Below are positions 46,194-54,603 of a stretch of 64,000 nt of DNA, piece by piece. Within the stretch, counting starts at the first letter, position 1, and each line of letters starts with the position of its first letter. The translations under genes were made by a program, and so were the position numbers. Origin of the DNA: Sulfitobacter noctilucicola (lineage in GTDB: Bacteria > Pseudomonadota > Alphaproteobacteria > Rhodobacterales > Rhodobacteraceae); assembly GCF_000622385.1 (NCBI RefSeq), contig NZ_JASD01000005.1, positions 160,655 through 224,654 on the forward strand, given 5' to 3'. A model generated the notes under the pieces. That model worked only from the letters and a program-made list of their open reading frames with translations. It was not told the DNA's origin and did not search any database.

Positions 46194-47420
46194 ATGACAG
46201 CGCCCCTTACTCCTTCAGAGCCCGCAAACTCCGCCGCGATGCCCACCATCCGGATGATGCCCAAAGCCAATGCACGTGCCGTCAGGCATGGCGCACCTTG
46301 GGTCTATACCAACGAACTGGTGGTGGATCGCCGGACCAAGAACCTAGCACCCGGCACCATTGCACGACTGGAGGACGCAGAGCGCCAGCCTTTGGGCGTG
46401 GTTGCCGTAAATCCCCTGTCCAAGATCATCGCACGTATGCTGGATCAGGACGCGGACGCAGTCATCGATCAGACATGGATTGAAAAGCGGATCGCCCGTG
46501 CGCTGGACTTGCGCAACCGTGCCTATGATGCGCCGTTCTACCGCCTGATCCATGCGGAAGCGGACGGATTGCCGGGCGTTGTGATCGACCGTTTTGGCGA
46601 TACCTGCGTGGTGCAACCCAATGCCGCTTGGGCCGAAGTGATGATCGAGCCGCTTTGCGCCGCACTTCAGAGCGTCACCGGTGTCACCAATGTGCTCAAG
46701 AACGCAGGCGGGCGCACCCGTACGCTGGAAGGGCTGGATGATATTTCATCCGTCTTGGCAGGTCAGGCACCCGATGCACCGCTTCCTGTGCCAATGAACG
46801 GCGCCATTTACATGGCGGACCTGATGGCAGGGCAAAAGACCGGTCTGTTCTATGACCAGCGTCCAAATCACGCATTTGCTGCGGGGCTGTCTAAAGGCGC
46901 GCGCGTGCTTGATGTTTTCGCGCATGTCGGTGGCTTTTCACTCGCAGCGCTTGCCGCAGGCGCGGAGAGTGCCTTGGCAGTGGACGGCTCCGCTCCGGCG
47001 CTTGAGCTGGCGACACAAGGTGCTGATGCGATGGATATGGCAGACCGCTTTGCCACGCGTCAGGGCGATGCCTTTGACACGCTTGCCGCCTTGCGCAACG
47101 AAGGCGCACAGTTCGACGTGGTAATTTGCGATCCGCCTGCTTTTGCCCCTTCGCGTAACGCGTTGGAAGCCGGATTGCGGGCGTATGAGCGTATTGCACG
47201 GCTGGCAGCACCTCTGGTAGCGGAAAACGGCATCCTTGGCTTGTGTTCCTGCTCTCATGCGGCGGATCTTGGACAGTTCCGTACGGCGTCCAGCCGTGGC
47301 ATCGGGCGGGCAGGGCGACGCGGGATCCTGTTGCACACCGGCTTTGCCGGACCGGATCACCCGCAACTGCCTCAACTGGCTGAAAGCGGATACCTGAAGT
47401 CACTGTTCTTCCGCCTCTGA
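46194..47420 (+). CDS. RlmI-like SAM-dependent RNA methyltransferase
   Basis: A 408-residue protein with an N-terminal PUA-like RNA-binding domain (RAVRHGAPWVYTNELV) and a Rossmann methyltransferase domain containing TGLFYDQRPNH, VLDVFAHVGGFSLAALAAGAESALAVDGS (SAM site), the catalytic VICDPPAFAPSRN and LCSCSHAA with the nucleophilic cysteine. The best match is 23S rRNA m5C methyltransferase RlmI; I recall the Rhodobacterales form as the RSP_2647 family. It is coupled to the PIN gene by TGATG overlap. Confidence 0.9.
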   Translation: MTAPLTPSEPANSAAMPTIRMMPKANARAVRHGAPWVYTNELVVDRRTKNLAPGTIARLEDAERQPLGVVAVNPLSKIIARMLDQDADAVIDQTWIEKRIARALDLRNRAYDAPFYRLIHAEADGLPGVVIDRFGDTCVVQPNAAWAEVMIEPLCAALQSVTGVTNVLKNAGGRTRTLEGLDDISSVLAGQAPDAPLPVPMNGAIYMADLMAGQKTGLFYDQRPNHAFAAGLSKGARVLDVFAHVGGFSLAALAAGAESALAVDGSAPALELATQGADAMDMADRFATRQGDAFDTLAALRNEGAQFDVVICDPPAFAPSRNALEAGLRAYERIARLAAPLVAENGILGLCSCSHAADLGQFRTASSRGIGRAGRRGILLHTGFAGPDHPQLPQLAESGYLKSLFFRL

Positions 47421-47974
47421 TGGTTTCGCGCATCCTGATTGATGCCTGCGTCCTTTATCCGACGGTGATGCGCGAAATCGTGCTGGGGGCTGCGCGCGCT
47501 GGCCTGTTCGAGCCGATCTGGTCCGAACGCATTATTGAGGAGTGGGCCCGCGCGGCGATCAAGATTGGCCCGACCGGTGAGATGCAGGCCCGCAGCGAAA
47601 TTGCGCTGCTACACGCGGCATGGCCTGATGCATCGCGCCCCGCCGCGCCTCATGTGGCCCAACGCCTTTGGTTGCCCGACGAGAATGATATTCACGTTTT
47701 GGCTGTGGCAGTGGATGCGAGCGCTGATGCGATCATGACGCTGAATACAAAGGATTTTCCGCGCGGCACGCTGGCTGAAGAAGGAGTAGAGCGGATTGAT
47801 CCTGACAGTCACCTTGTGTCACTTTGGATGGACCATCCTGCCGCTATTGAAGCTGCCGCAGCTGATGTGTTGCAAACCGCCCGCAGACTGTCGGGCGAAG
47901 ACTGGGAAATGCGCCCGTTGCTGAAGAAAGCACGCCTGCCAAGACTGGCAAAGGCACTTCGGACGGTTGTCTAG
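47420..47974 (+). CDS. PIN-domain ribonuclease-like protein
   Basis: A 184-residue protein with a PIN fold: Asp in RILIDACVLYP, Glu in RIIEEWARA, Asp in LPDENDIHVLAVAV, and IMTLNTKDFP. It resembles PIN proteins that follow the RlmI-like gene in Rhodobacter (RSP_2648 family, from memory). Its start overlaps the methyltransferase stop (TGATG) and no antitoxin gene is adjacent, which argues against a VapC-type toxin and for an RNA-processing role. The C terminus has extra helices. Ends 4 bases into the convergent M48 gene. Confidence 0.85.
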   Translation: MVSRILIDACVLYPTVMREIVLGAARAGLFEPIWSERIIEEWARAAIKIGPTGEMQARSEIALLHAAWPDASRPAAPHVAQRLWLPDENDIHVLAVAVDASADAIMTLNTKDFPRGTLAEEGVERIDPDSHLVSLWMDHPAAIEAAAADVLQTARRLSGEDWEMRPLLKKARLPRLAKALRTVV

Positions 47975-48660
47975 CTATCGCTCTGCCAGCGCTGCTGGAG
48001 CTTTTGCAGCGCTGTAATCCGCTCGTCCGTTTTTGGGTGGCTCAACAACCACGCAGGGGCAGTTCCTCCGCCGGATTTCGTCAAGGCGTCGAGTTTTTTG
48101 AAAAGCGTGATCTGAGGAGCTACACCAATGCCCGCTTTAGTAAGCAAAGCGGCGGCATAGGCATCCGCTTCGTATTCGTCGCCACGTGACAACCTTGCGG
48201 CAAGCAGTGTCGTCAGCATGTTGGCAATCCAGACACCGGCAAAGGGAATAAACCGGCCCAGTACCATGGCCAACATAGTGCGGATTGCGTTCTGACCCGA
48301 GAAATCAATCATCCGGCGGCGCGAGTGACCAAGTGCTACGTGACCCAATTCATGCGCAATCACGCTGGCAATTTCTTCCGCGGATACCTCGCCTTGGGTG
48401 AATTTCCGGTAAAAGCCCCGCGTGATGAAAATGCGCCCGTCTGGTGCAGCCAACCCGTTGACGGGATCGACTTCATAAATATTCACGCGGATGCGTGGCA
48501 GATCCAGTGCTGCCGCCAGTTTGTCGCTCACCGCTTTGAGCGCCGGGTCAGCAAGTTCCGTCGACTTGGCGTCGAGTTCACGCGCCGTGCGCCAGGCGGA
48601 AAAGCGGTACATCACCAGGGCATAGCCAACGGCAAGGAGGATGGGAAAAATACGGATCAT
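47971..48660 (-). CDS. M48-family membrane metalloprotease
   Basis: A 229-residue zinc protease with an N-terminal membrane helix (MIRIFPILLAVGYALVMYRF) and the HExxH motif in SVIAHELGHVALGHSRRRM. A third ligand glutamate lies in SRGDEYEADAYAAALL. It resembles the HtpX/Oma1/BepA group that handles damaged membrane or exported proteins. The longer frame upstream to 48783 adds residues with no family character, so I chose 48660. It lies 64 bases downstream of the P450 gene on the same strand. Confidence 0.9.
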   Translation of the reverse strand: MIRIFPILLAVGYALVMYRFSAWRTARELDAKSTELADPALKAVSDKLAAALDLPRIRVNIYEVDPVNGLAAPDGRIFITRGFYRKFTQGEVSAEEIASVIAHELGHVALGHSRRRMIDFSGQNAIRTMLAMVLGRFIPFAGVWIANMLTTLLAARLSRGDEYEADAYAAALLTKAGIGVAPQITLFKKLDALTKSGGGTAPAWLLSHPKTDERITALQKLQQRWQSDS

Positions 48661-48724
48661 AAGTGATATATGGGGGTGCTGTGGTCGGTAGCAAGCATCC
48701 GCGGTCTCTATTCTGCCTGCGACG

Positions 48725-49873
48725 CTACCACGCCACAGGGACCGACAGCGGTCCGCGAAACGCCCAGCCCGCAAAAGGTGCATCGCCTGTCAGATGAAGA
48801 TCGGGCAGGGCGTTGAACAGCAGGGGCAAAGCAACCTGTGTAATCAAGGCGCGGGACGCTGCCGCACCGGCGCAAAAGTGCGGCCCCGCGCCGAAAGGGA
48901 TAGCCCGGCTGGTGTCGCGGGAGATGTCGAACTGATCTGCTGCCTCGAAATGCGCCTCGTCCCGCCCAGCGGATGAAAACATGAAAAATACACGGTCGCC
49001 TGCCTTAAACGTGACGTCTCCCACGGTATCTGAGGTTGCGACGATACGCGGCGACATGCCGATCGGGCTGATCCAGCGCACATACTCGCCAAAGGCATCC
49101 TGCCAACTGTATCTGCCTGCACGGATCGCAGCGAGCTGGGCAGGGTGGTTCAGAAGCGCCCATACAACACCTGCAATCGCGTCGCGCGGTTCGTTCTGGC
49201 CACCGGAGATCACGAGCTTGATGTTCGCCCGAACGCTGTCCATCGGCAGACCGGCGTCAAGCTGAACCGCAAGGGCGCTCTTGGCAGGGGCGCAGTCAAG
49301 CATCCGGTCGATATGCGTGTCTATCAGTGCCGTTGCGGCGTGACACCGAGCTTCGGTAGGTCCATCACCTGCGTAATTGGCGCATCCGTCGATCATGTGT
49401 TGGCTGACACGGTCCATATCCGCGCGTTCCATCCCCTCAAGTCCAGTAATCGCGATAAGAGCTGCTGCCGACACTGGCATCGCATAATCGGTGACCAGAT
49501 CGCATTGGCCTTTTGGCTTCAATTTCTCGATGATTTCGCGTGCCGCCGCCTCGAACATCGGCTGCCAGTGTTCGGCGACAGTGCGCGGGCTGAGCGCAGG
49601 GAAAAGCGCCCGACGTTCGGACATATGCGCGGCACCATCCTTGCGCATCATGTTTTCGCCCATCAACTGGGTCATGAGCCCATCCGGCTGGCGGGACGAG
49701 AAGACTTCTATTCTCTTTTCCTCACGGTGAATGTCGTCACGATGCGTCAGCAGTGTGGCGTTCAACTCTGGTACAAAGGTGATCGGGGCTTCGCGCCGCA
49801 TCTGCGCAAGCGCCGGATAGGGATCGGAGTTGAAGGCAACAGGGTCGATGTGGCTGACAGGCGCGTTTGACAT
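48725..49873 (-). CDS. Cytochrome P450
   Basis: A 382-residue soluble bacterial P450. The heme-binding loop FGAGPHFCAGAAASR holds the cysteine ligand. The ExxR-region is less clear, and the I-helix reads GGQNEPRDAI where many P450s have an acid-alcohol pair with Thr; here the Thr position is not obvious. Such sequence is seen in several proteobacterial P450s with unknown substrates. No ferredoxin or reductase gene is adjacent, so the redox partner is encoded elsewhere. Confidence 0.9.
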   Translation of the reverse strand: MSNAPVSHIDPVAFNSDPYPALAQMRREAPITFVPELNATLLTHRDDIHREEKRIEVFSSRQPDGLMTQLMGENMMRKDGAAHMSERRALFPALSPRTVAEHWQPMFEAAAREIIEKLKPKGQCDLVTDYAMPVSAAALIAITGLEGMERADMDRVSQHMIDGCANYAGDGPTEARCHAATALIDTHIDRMLDCAPAKSALAVQLDAGLPMDSVRANIKLVISGGQNEPRDAIAGVVWALLNHPAQLAAIRAGRYSWQDAFGEYVRWISPIGMSPRIVATSDTVGDVTFKAGDRVFFMFSSAGRDEAHFEAADQFDISRDTSRAIPFGAGPHFCAGAAASRALITQVALPLLFNALPDLHLTGDAPFAGWAFRGPLSVPVAW

Positions 49874-49916
49874 GATGCCAGCCTAGAATGATTGCATCCG
49901 CGCCGTCACCTGTTTC

Positions 49917-51104
49917 TTAGCGGGTCAGTTCCTTGATCCCGCGTGTCAGCCCTTCAAGCGTCATAGGGACCATTGCCTCTGGTCCGAAAATCTCGCGGAT
50001 CATGGAAATCGACTGGGTATAGGGCCAATACTTTTCTGGCACCGGGTTGATCCAAAGGCTGCTGGTCCATTGCTCGCGTGCACGTGTCAACCAGACCGAT
50101 CCTGCCTCGGGATTCCAGTGTTCATTCGCACCGCCCGGATAAGCGACCTCGTAGGGCGACATGGAAGCGTCGCCTACAAAAATGCATTTGTAATCAGGCC
50201 CGTAAGTGCGCAGAATTTCATGGGTCGACATCTGTTCGTCCCAGCGGCGGCGGTTGTCTTTCCACACGCCCTCATAAAGGCAATTGTGGAAATAGAAGTG
50301 CTCCATATGTTTGAATTCGGATTTGGCCGCCGAAAACAGTTCTTCCACTACCTTCACATGCGGATCCATTGATCCGCCAACGTCGAGGAACAAGAGAACC
50401 TTGACCGCATTGCGCCGCTCCGGTCGTGTTTTCACATCCAGATAACCGTGCTCGGCTGTGGCGCGGATGGTGCCGCCCAGATCCAGCTCTTCCTGGGCAC
50501 CGTCACGCGCCCAGCGGCGCAGACGTTTCAAAGCAACCTTGATGTTGCGCGTCCCCAGTTCAACTGTGTCGTCTAAGTTCTTGAATTCACGCTTATCCCA
50601 GACTTTCGCAGCACGCTGGTGACGGGACTCTTTTTGACCGATCCGCACGCCTTCAGGGTTGTATCCATAGGCCCCGAAAGGCGATGTACCAGCGGTGCCG
50701 ATCCACTTGTTGCCGCCCTGATGGCGTTTTTCCTGTTCCTTGAGGCGCTCGCGCAGCGTCTCCATCAGCTTGTCAAACCCACCCAGCGCTTCGATCTCAG
50801 CTTTCTCTTCAGGCGAAAGGTGCTTTTCAGCCATCTTCTCAAGCCAGTCACCGGGTATTTCCACGACTTCCAGCACATCGTCAAAACTGATGTTCTCAAG
50901 CCCCTTGAACGCTGCGGCAAAAGCCTGATCGAACTTGTCGATGTTGCGTTCGTCTTTCACCATCGCCACGCGCGCAAGGTAATAGAACGCCTCGACGTCA
51001 TAGGTTGCGATGCCGGCGGCCATCCCGTCCAGAAAGGCGAGAAACTCGCGCATGGAGACGGGTACCTTGTGGGCGCGAAGTTGGTCGAAGAAGGGAAGGA
51101 ACAT
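49917..51104 (-). CDS. VWA-domain (CoxE-like) protein
   Basis: A 395-residue protein with a von Willebrand A domain in its C-terminal half. The MIDAS-like motif DVGGSM (in VLLFLDVGGSMDPHVKVVEE) replaces the usual DxSxS with DxGxS. The N-terminal half holds helical segments (LRAHKVPVSMREFLAFLDGMA). CoxE-like proteins work with MoxR AAA ATPases as metal-insertion or chaperone pairs, and a MoxR gene lies about 2 kb upstream on the same strand. It starts 9 bases after the small membrane protein gene. Confidence 0.9.
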   Translation of the reverse strand: MFLPFFDQLRAHKVPVSMREFLAFLDGMAAGIATYDVEAFYYLARVAMVKDERNIDKFDQAFAAAFKGLENISFDDVLEVVEIPGDWLEKMAEKHLSPEEKAEIEALGGFDKLMETLRERLKEQEKRHQGGNKWIGTAGTSPFGAYGYNPEGVRIGQKESRHQRAAKVWDKREFKNLDDTVELGTRNIKVALKRLRRWARDGAQEELDLGGTIRATAEHGYLDVKTRPERRNAVKVLLFLDVGGSMDPHVKVVEELFSAAKSEFKHMEHFYFHNCLYEGVWKDNRRRWDEQMSTHEILRTYGPDYKCIFVGDASMSPYEVAYPGGANEHWNPEAGSVWLTRAREQWTSSLWINPVPEKYWPYTQSISMIREIFGPEAMVPMTLEGLTRGIKELTR

Positions 51105-51113
51105 CTGCTCAGA

Positions 51114-51287
51114 TCACGCGGCTGACAGCCAGCGGTCCAACAGGACCGTCAGAACAAGTCCCAAAAGCGCAAAGGCAATGGCGTAGCTTGCAGCGTATTG
51201 TGCCATATCCATCCGGTTGCCGCCACGTTTGCGTGCAGTAAGCCCGCCGATCACTGCACCGATGATGCCCAGAACCGTGTAGATCAT
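51114..51287 (-). CDS. Small two-helix membrane protein
   Basis: A 57-residue protein with two hydrophobic segments, MIYTVLGIIGAVIGGLTARK and YAASYAIAFALLGLVLTVLLDRW, separated by a short basic loop RKRGGNRMD. The start at 51287 gives a sensible membrane protein; a longer frame from 51365 overlaps the DUF2927 gene. It sits tightly between the DUF2927 (20 bases) and VWA (9 bases) genes, which supports it as real. Function unknown. Confidence 0.75.
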   Translation of the reverse strand: MIYTVLGIIGAVIGGLTARKRGGNRMDMAQYAASYAIAFALLGLVLTVLLDRWLSAA

Positions 51288-51307
51288 ATGCCGCTTTCGC
51301 TCCGCTT

Positions 51308-52678
51308 TTATCCTTTTAGCGGGTTGAGCGATGCAATCTCGCGCAGCTTGGCTCGCACTGCCCAATCCGGACCAAAGCCGTACCGCGCCCAGCCGATGCT
51401 GTCCAGTCTGACGCTACGCGCTTCGGCGTGGCGGTTTTCCAGTTCAAGTGCCTCTGAGCGCAGCAAAAGAAGGGTCGAAAGCAATGCTGCGTTCTCGCTT
51501 TGGCGTGCGGTAGGGATATGCGGGGCAATCAGCCGCAGGGCGGTCGCACCGTCGCCGCGTGTGATCGCATAGGCCGATAATTGGGTGGCCACATAGGCGC
51601 GGTGCAGGGATGTGCCGGGAGTGTTAGTATAGTATTTTTCGGCAGTCTGGTAATGCTTGTGAGCTGTGATCGGATCGGTGGTCTGCAACACGCGGCCCAT
51701 TGCGTAATGGGCAAAGGCGCGGCGGTGGTCTTCCCAGCCCATCGCGGTGGCGATGCGGATGGCTTCGTTCGCCGCAGCGTTGCGACCGGAGAATGAGACC
51801 GACCGACCAAGGGCTGTCTGGATCGCCTTGCTCCAGGCGCGGGGTGTCCGTGTAGCAAATCGTGCGGCCTTGCGCGCACCGCCGGGATTGGTGCGTGCCA
51901 GAATACCGGGCAGGGCGGCCGCCACTTCGCCGCGCGTCATGCCTGAGCGCAACGCGGGGTCATAATAGGTCCGCAAGATAAGCATGTCGAAACCGGTGAG
52001 AACCGTGTGAACATTGTCGTCGTTAAAGACACTGTCAGGCAAACGGTAAAGGTCGTTGAGCGGCCCAAGCGCCTGCGCCAGTTCTTCATGAAGACAGTCG
52101 CGGGTTTCTTGCGGACTGGAATCATTTGGCAGCGCAATCATCAAACGGTCGCGCTTTTTCAAAAGGCTCCAGTCTGTTTGCGCCTTACGACGTGCCTTGC
52201 GATATTCATCGATCGACGAGACGTTGGGCGCAACAAAGCACGCGGCCTGTGGCAGTACCTTACGGATTTCCGAACGTGTTACGGCCTGAATGGTGATGTC
52301 GGCAGTGCCCGCGGTGGTCAGGCTGATGTCGATACCTGCTTCGCTGCGCAGGCGTGCAATAAGATGTTTGAGGTCCGGCCCAAGTGTCGCAGTGGGCTTG
52401 CCTGTTACCCGCACAGTGATCGGCTTTTCAAAGCGCGTCAGAACCGGCAGGCGGCGACCGCTTTCCATCTGGAAGGCAAGTTCAATGAAATCGAGGGCCA
52501 GATCGTTGTTGGAGCGGATCGTTGCCTTGGGTGCGCTCGTGGCAAAGCTTTTCATTGGGGGCAGTTGGGCGTCAGTATAGCTTGCCGCGAAATTGGCGCG
52601 GGTGGCAACACCGTGCTGGGAGGCAGGAACGCAGGCGTTCAACAGCAAAACGAGCGGAAGGACACTGCGCGCTTTCAT
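51308..52678 (-). CDS. DUF2927-family lipoprotein
   Basis: A 456-residue exported protein. The N terminus (MKARSVLPLVLLLNACVPA) is a lipoprotein signal with a cysteine at residue 16. The central region (about 45-290) matches the DUF2927 pattern, with FIELAFQMESGRRLPVLTRFEKPITVRV and the segment CLHEELAQALGPLNDLYRLPDSVFND, whose HEExxQ looks like a zinc-protease motif. The C-terminal third has TPR-like helical repeats. Possible secreted metallopeptidase, an inference. First gene of a unit with the small membrane and VWA genes. Confidence 0.85.
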   Translation of the reverse strand: MKARSVLPLVLLLNACVPASQHGVATRANFAASYTDAQLPPMKSFATSAPKATIRSNNDLALDFIELAFQMESGRRLPVLTRFEKPITVRVTGKPTATLGPDLKHLIARLRSEAGIDISLTTAGTADITIQAVTRSEIRKVLPQAACFVAPNVSSIDEYRKARRKAQTDWSLLKKRDRLMIALPNDSSPQETRDCLHEELAQALGPLNDLYRLPDSVFNDDNVHTVLTGFDMLILRTYYDPALRSGMTRGEVAAALPGILARTNPGGARKAARFATRTPRAWSKAIQTALGRSVSFSGRNAAANEAIRIATAMGWEDHRRAFAHYAMGRVLQTTDPITAHKHYQTAEKYYTNTPGTSLHRAYVATQLSAYAITRGDGATALRLIAPHIPTARQSENAALLSTLLLLRSEALELENRHAEARSVRLDSIGWARYGFGPDWAVRAKLREIASLNPLKG

Positions 52679-53079
52679 GGGCACATCCGAACTGGCAATG
52701 CCGCACAGAGGAGGGGATCAGCAGAGAACTGCACTGGTTCATTCCACCCCGTGAACGCGCATTCAGCGCGCACGCATGGTGCGATAATCATCTTCATAAC
52801 TGCCTGCCTGCCCTTTTTGAGCTTTGGATTTCCGGTCTTATCGCCGTCCATCCGGACCTTACTAGGGATCAATTAAGGCAAATTTGGGGCAAATAAGGCA
52901 AATTAAGGCAGTGCAGTTTCAATTCTAACGGGAATTTCTTCGGTGCCCGCGAAAATGCCATAATTTGAGGGATTTAGCAGATTTTTCCGTGCCTAAAGCC
53001 ATTCGGATAAGTTGCAAAGCGCCCACAAACAGAAGCGTTCTGCATTTTTGCAGTCACGTAGGGGTTGATTGTGCGGCTC
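52679..53079. other. Non-coding region between MoxR and DUF2927 genes
   Basis: About 400 bases. It holds a 10-base-phased repeat at 52871-52910 (listed separately), a CTGCA-TTTT-TGCAG hairpin near 53041 just after the moxR stop, and A/T-rich stretches around 52900-52990 that probably contain the promoter of the DUF2927 unit. No coding frame is convincing. Confidence 0.5.
52871..52910 (-). repeat. Phased 10-base repeat TGCCTTAATT
   Basis: On the minus strand, TGCCTTAATT occurs at 52901-52910 and 52871-52880 and as TGCCTTATTT at 52891-52900; the fourth slot (52881-52890) is degenerate. The copies fall on an exact 10-base grid, i.e. on one face of the helix, about 195 bases before the DUF2927 gene. 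Confidence 0.55.
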
Positions 53080-53922
53080 TTATCGCTGTTGGCCGCGCGC
53101 CATGAAAGCGAGCCGCTCAAACAAGTGGACGTCCTGCTCGTTTTTCAACAGCGCACCATGCAGCTTGGGCAGGGCAGAGGCCCCGTCCTTCTTCAGATCC
53201 GCCGCATCCATGTCTTCGGCCAGCAGCAGCTTGAGCCAGTCGAGAACCTCGGAGGTGGAGGGCTTTTTCTTCAGGCCTTGCTGCTCACGGATCTCGTAGA
53301 ACTGGGTCAATGCTGTCGTCAGCAAGGCTTCCTTGATCCCGGGGTGGTGGACTTCGACGATTTTCTTCAAAGTCTCCATTTCCGGGAAGCGGATGTAGTG
53401 AAAGAAACAACGGCGCAGGAACGCATCCGGCAGCTCTTTTTCGTTGTTCGATGTGATGATGACGATAGGGCGGTTCTCGGCTTTGATCGTCTCGCCTGTC
53501 TCGTAAACAAAGAATTCCATCTTATCGAGCTCTTGCAGCAGGTCGTTGGGAAATTCGATGTCGGCCTTGTCGATCTCGTCAATCAGCAGAACAACCTTTT
53601 CACCCGCTTCGAAAGCTTCCCAAAGCTTGCCCTTGCGGATGTAGTTGGCAACGTCATGCACACGCTCTTCACCCAGCTGGCTGTCGCGCAGGCGGCTTAC
53701 CGCATCGTATTCATAAAGGCCCTGTTGCGCGCGTGTGGTTGATTTGATGTTCCATTCGATCATCCGCAAACCCAGCGCGTTTGATACCTGTTTCGCAAGT
53801 TCGGTCTTACCCGTTCCCGGCTCGCCTTTAACCAACAACGGACGCTCCAGCGTCACGGCTGCATTGACGGCAATTGTCAGGTCATCAGTTGCAACATAAT
53901 CTGCGGTGCCTTGGAATTTCAT
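53080..53922 (-). CDS. MoxR-family AAA+ ATPase
   Basis: A 280-residue ATPase with Walker A GEPGTGKTELAKQ, Walker B VLLIDEIDKAD, sensor 1 IVIITSNNEKELPD and the arginine-rich RRCFFHYI. MoxR proteins act as chaperones with VWA partners in assembling cofactor enzymes or surface complexes. A CoxE-like VWA gene lies downstream on the same strand, separated by the DUF2927 and small membrane genes and a 400-base gap that probably holds a separate promoter. Confidence 0.95.
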   Translation of the reverse strand: MKFQGTADYVATDDLTIAVNAAVTLERPLLVKGEPGTGKTELAKQVSNALGLRMIEWNIKSTTRAQQGLYEYDAVSRLRDSQLGEERVHDVANYIRKGKLWEAFEAGEKVVLLIDEIDKADIEFPNDLLQELDKMEFFVYETGETIKAENRPIVIITSNNEKELPDAFLRRCFFHYIRFPEMETLKKIVEVHHPGIKEALLTTALTQFYEIREQQGLKKKPSTSEVLDWLKLLLAEDMDAADLKKDGASALPKLHGALLKNEQDVHLFERLAFMARGQQR

Positions 53923-54098
53923 TGCTTTTCAACCTTCTGTCGCCTGCGCCCGCAGTTGGGCCTTTCAGACCTTTAACCAAAAATCAAAGGGATTGTGTAG
54001 TGACAATTCGAGGATGCTAAGGTAGACGCGGCGTCACAGGAGCTGACTGGGGAGAGAGGTCTCGAATGCCAGGGCTAAAAACCGTTGAGGGACAAAAG

Positions 54099-54521
54099 AT
54101 GAAACAGGAAGTTTTTCTGTCTGACGACTATTCACCTGCGGAAGACGAACCATTCATGAACGACAAGCAGACGGAATATTTCCGTCGCAAGTTGTTGAAC
54201 TGGAAAGCGGAACTGATCGAAGGTAGCCGCGACACCATCGAAGAGCTGCAAAACGGCACGCGCAATATTCCTGATGTGAACGACCGCGCTTCCGAAGAAA
54301 CCGACCGCGCGCTTGAGCTGCGCACACGGGATCGGGCCCGCAAATTGGTGGGCAAGATCGACGCGGCTTTGCGGCGGATCGAAGAAGGTGAATTCGGCTA
54401 TTGCTCGGTCACGGGTGATCCAATTTCGCTCAAGCGTCTGGATGCACGTCCTATCGCGACTATGAGCCTTGAAGCTCAGGAAAAACACGAGCGCCGCGAG
54501 AAAGTACATCGCGACGATTGA
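54099..54521 (+). CDS. dksA: DksA-type RNA polymerase regulator lacking most zinc cysteines
   Basis: A 140-residue coiled-coil protein that binds the RNA polymerase secondary channel and works with ppGpp. The coiled-coil tip DVNDRA keeps the functional DxxDxA motif. The zinc-finger region reads GYCSVTGDPISLKRLDARPIATMSLEA: only the first of four cysteines remains, as I know for other alphaproteobacterial DksA proteins. The ATG at 54099 has GAGGGAC before it; one at 54066 with GAGAGAGG would add 11 residues and is a possible alternative. Confidence 0.9.
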   Translation: MKQEVFLSDDYSPAEDEPFMNDKQTEYFRRKLLNWKAELIEGSRDTIEELQNGTRNIPDVNDRASEETDRALELRTRDRARKLVGKIDAALRRIEEGEFGYCSVTGDPISLKRLDARPIATMSLEAQEKHERREKVHRDD

Positions 54522-54603
54522 TCGACCACTCCGTATGGAAACGGGTCGGATGAGAGGCTAGACGCCGGGGCTTGGCTCCGGCGTTTGCTTGTGGAGGACC
54601 GTG

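Noticed and set aside
47420..47974. PIN protein as a VapC toxin
   Set aside because: No small antitoxin gene precedes it and it is coupled to an RNA methyltransferase gene instead.
52007..52876. 289-codon frame opposite the DUF2927 gene
   Set aside because: Opposite strand has a lipoprotein signal, normal codon use and a tight operon; this frame has none.
53065..53742. 225-codon frame opposite moxR
   Set aside because: Antisense of a clear AAA+ ATPase gene.
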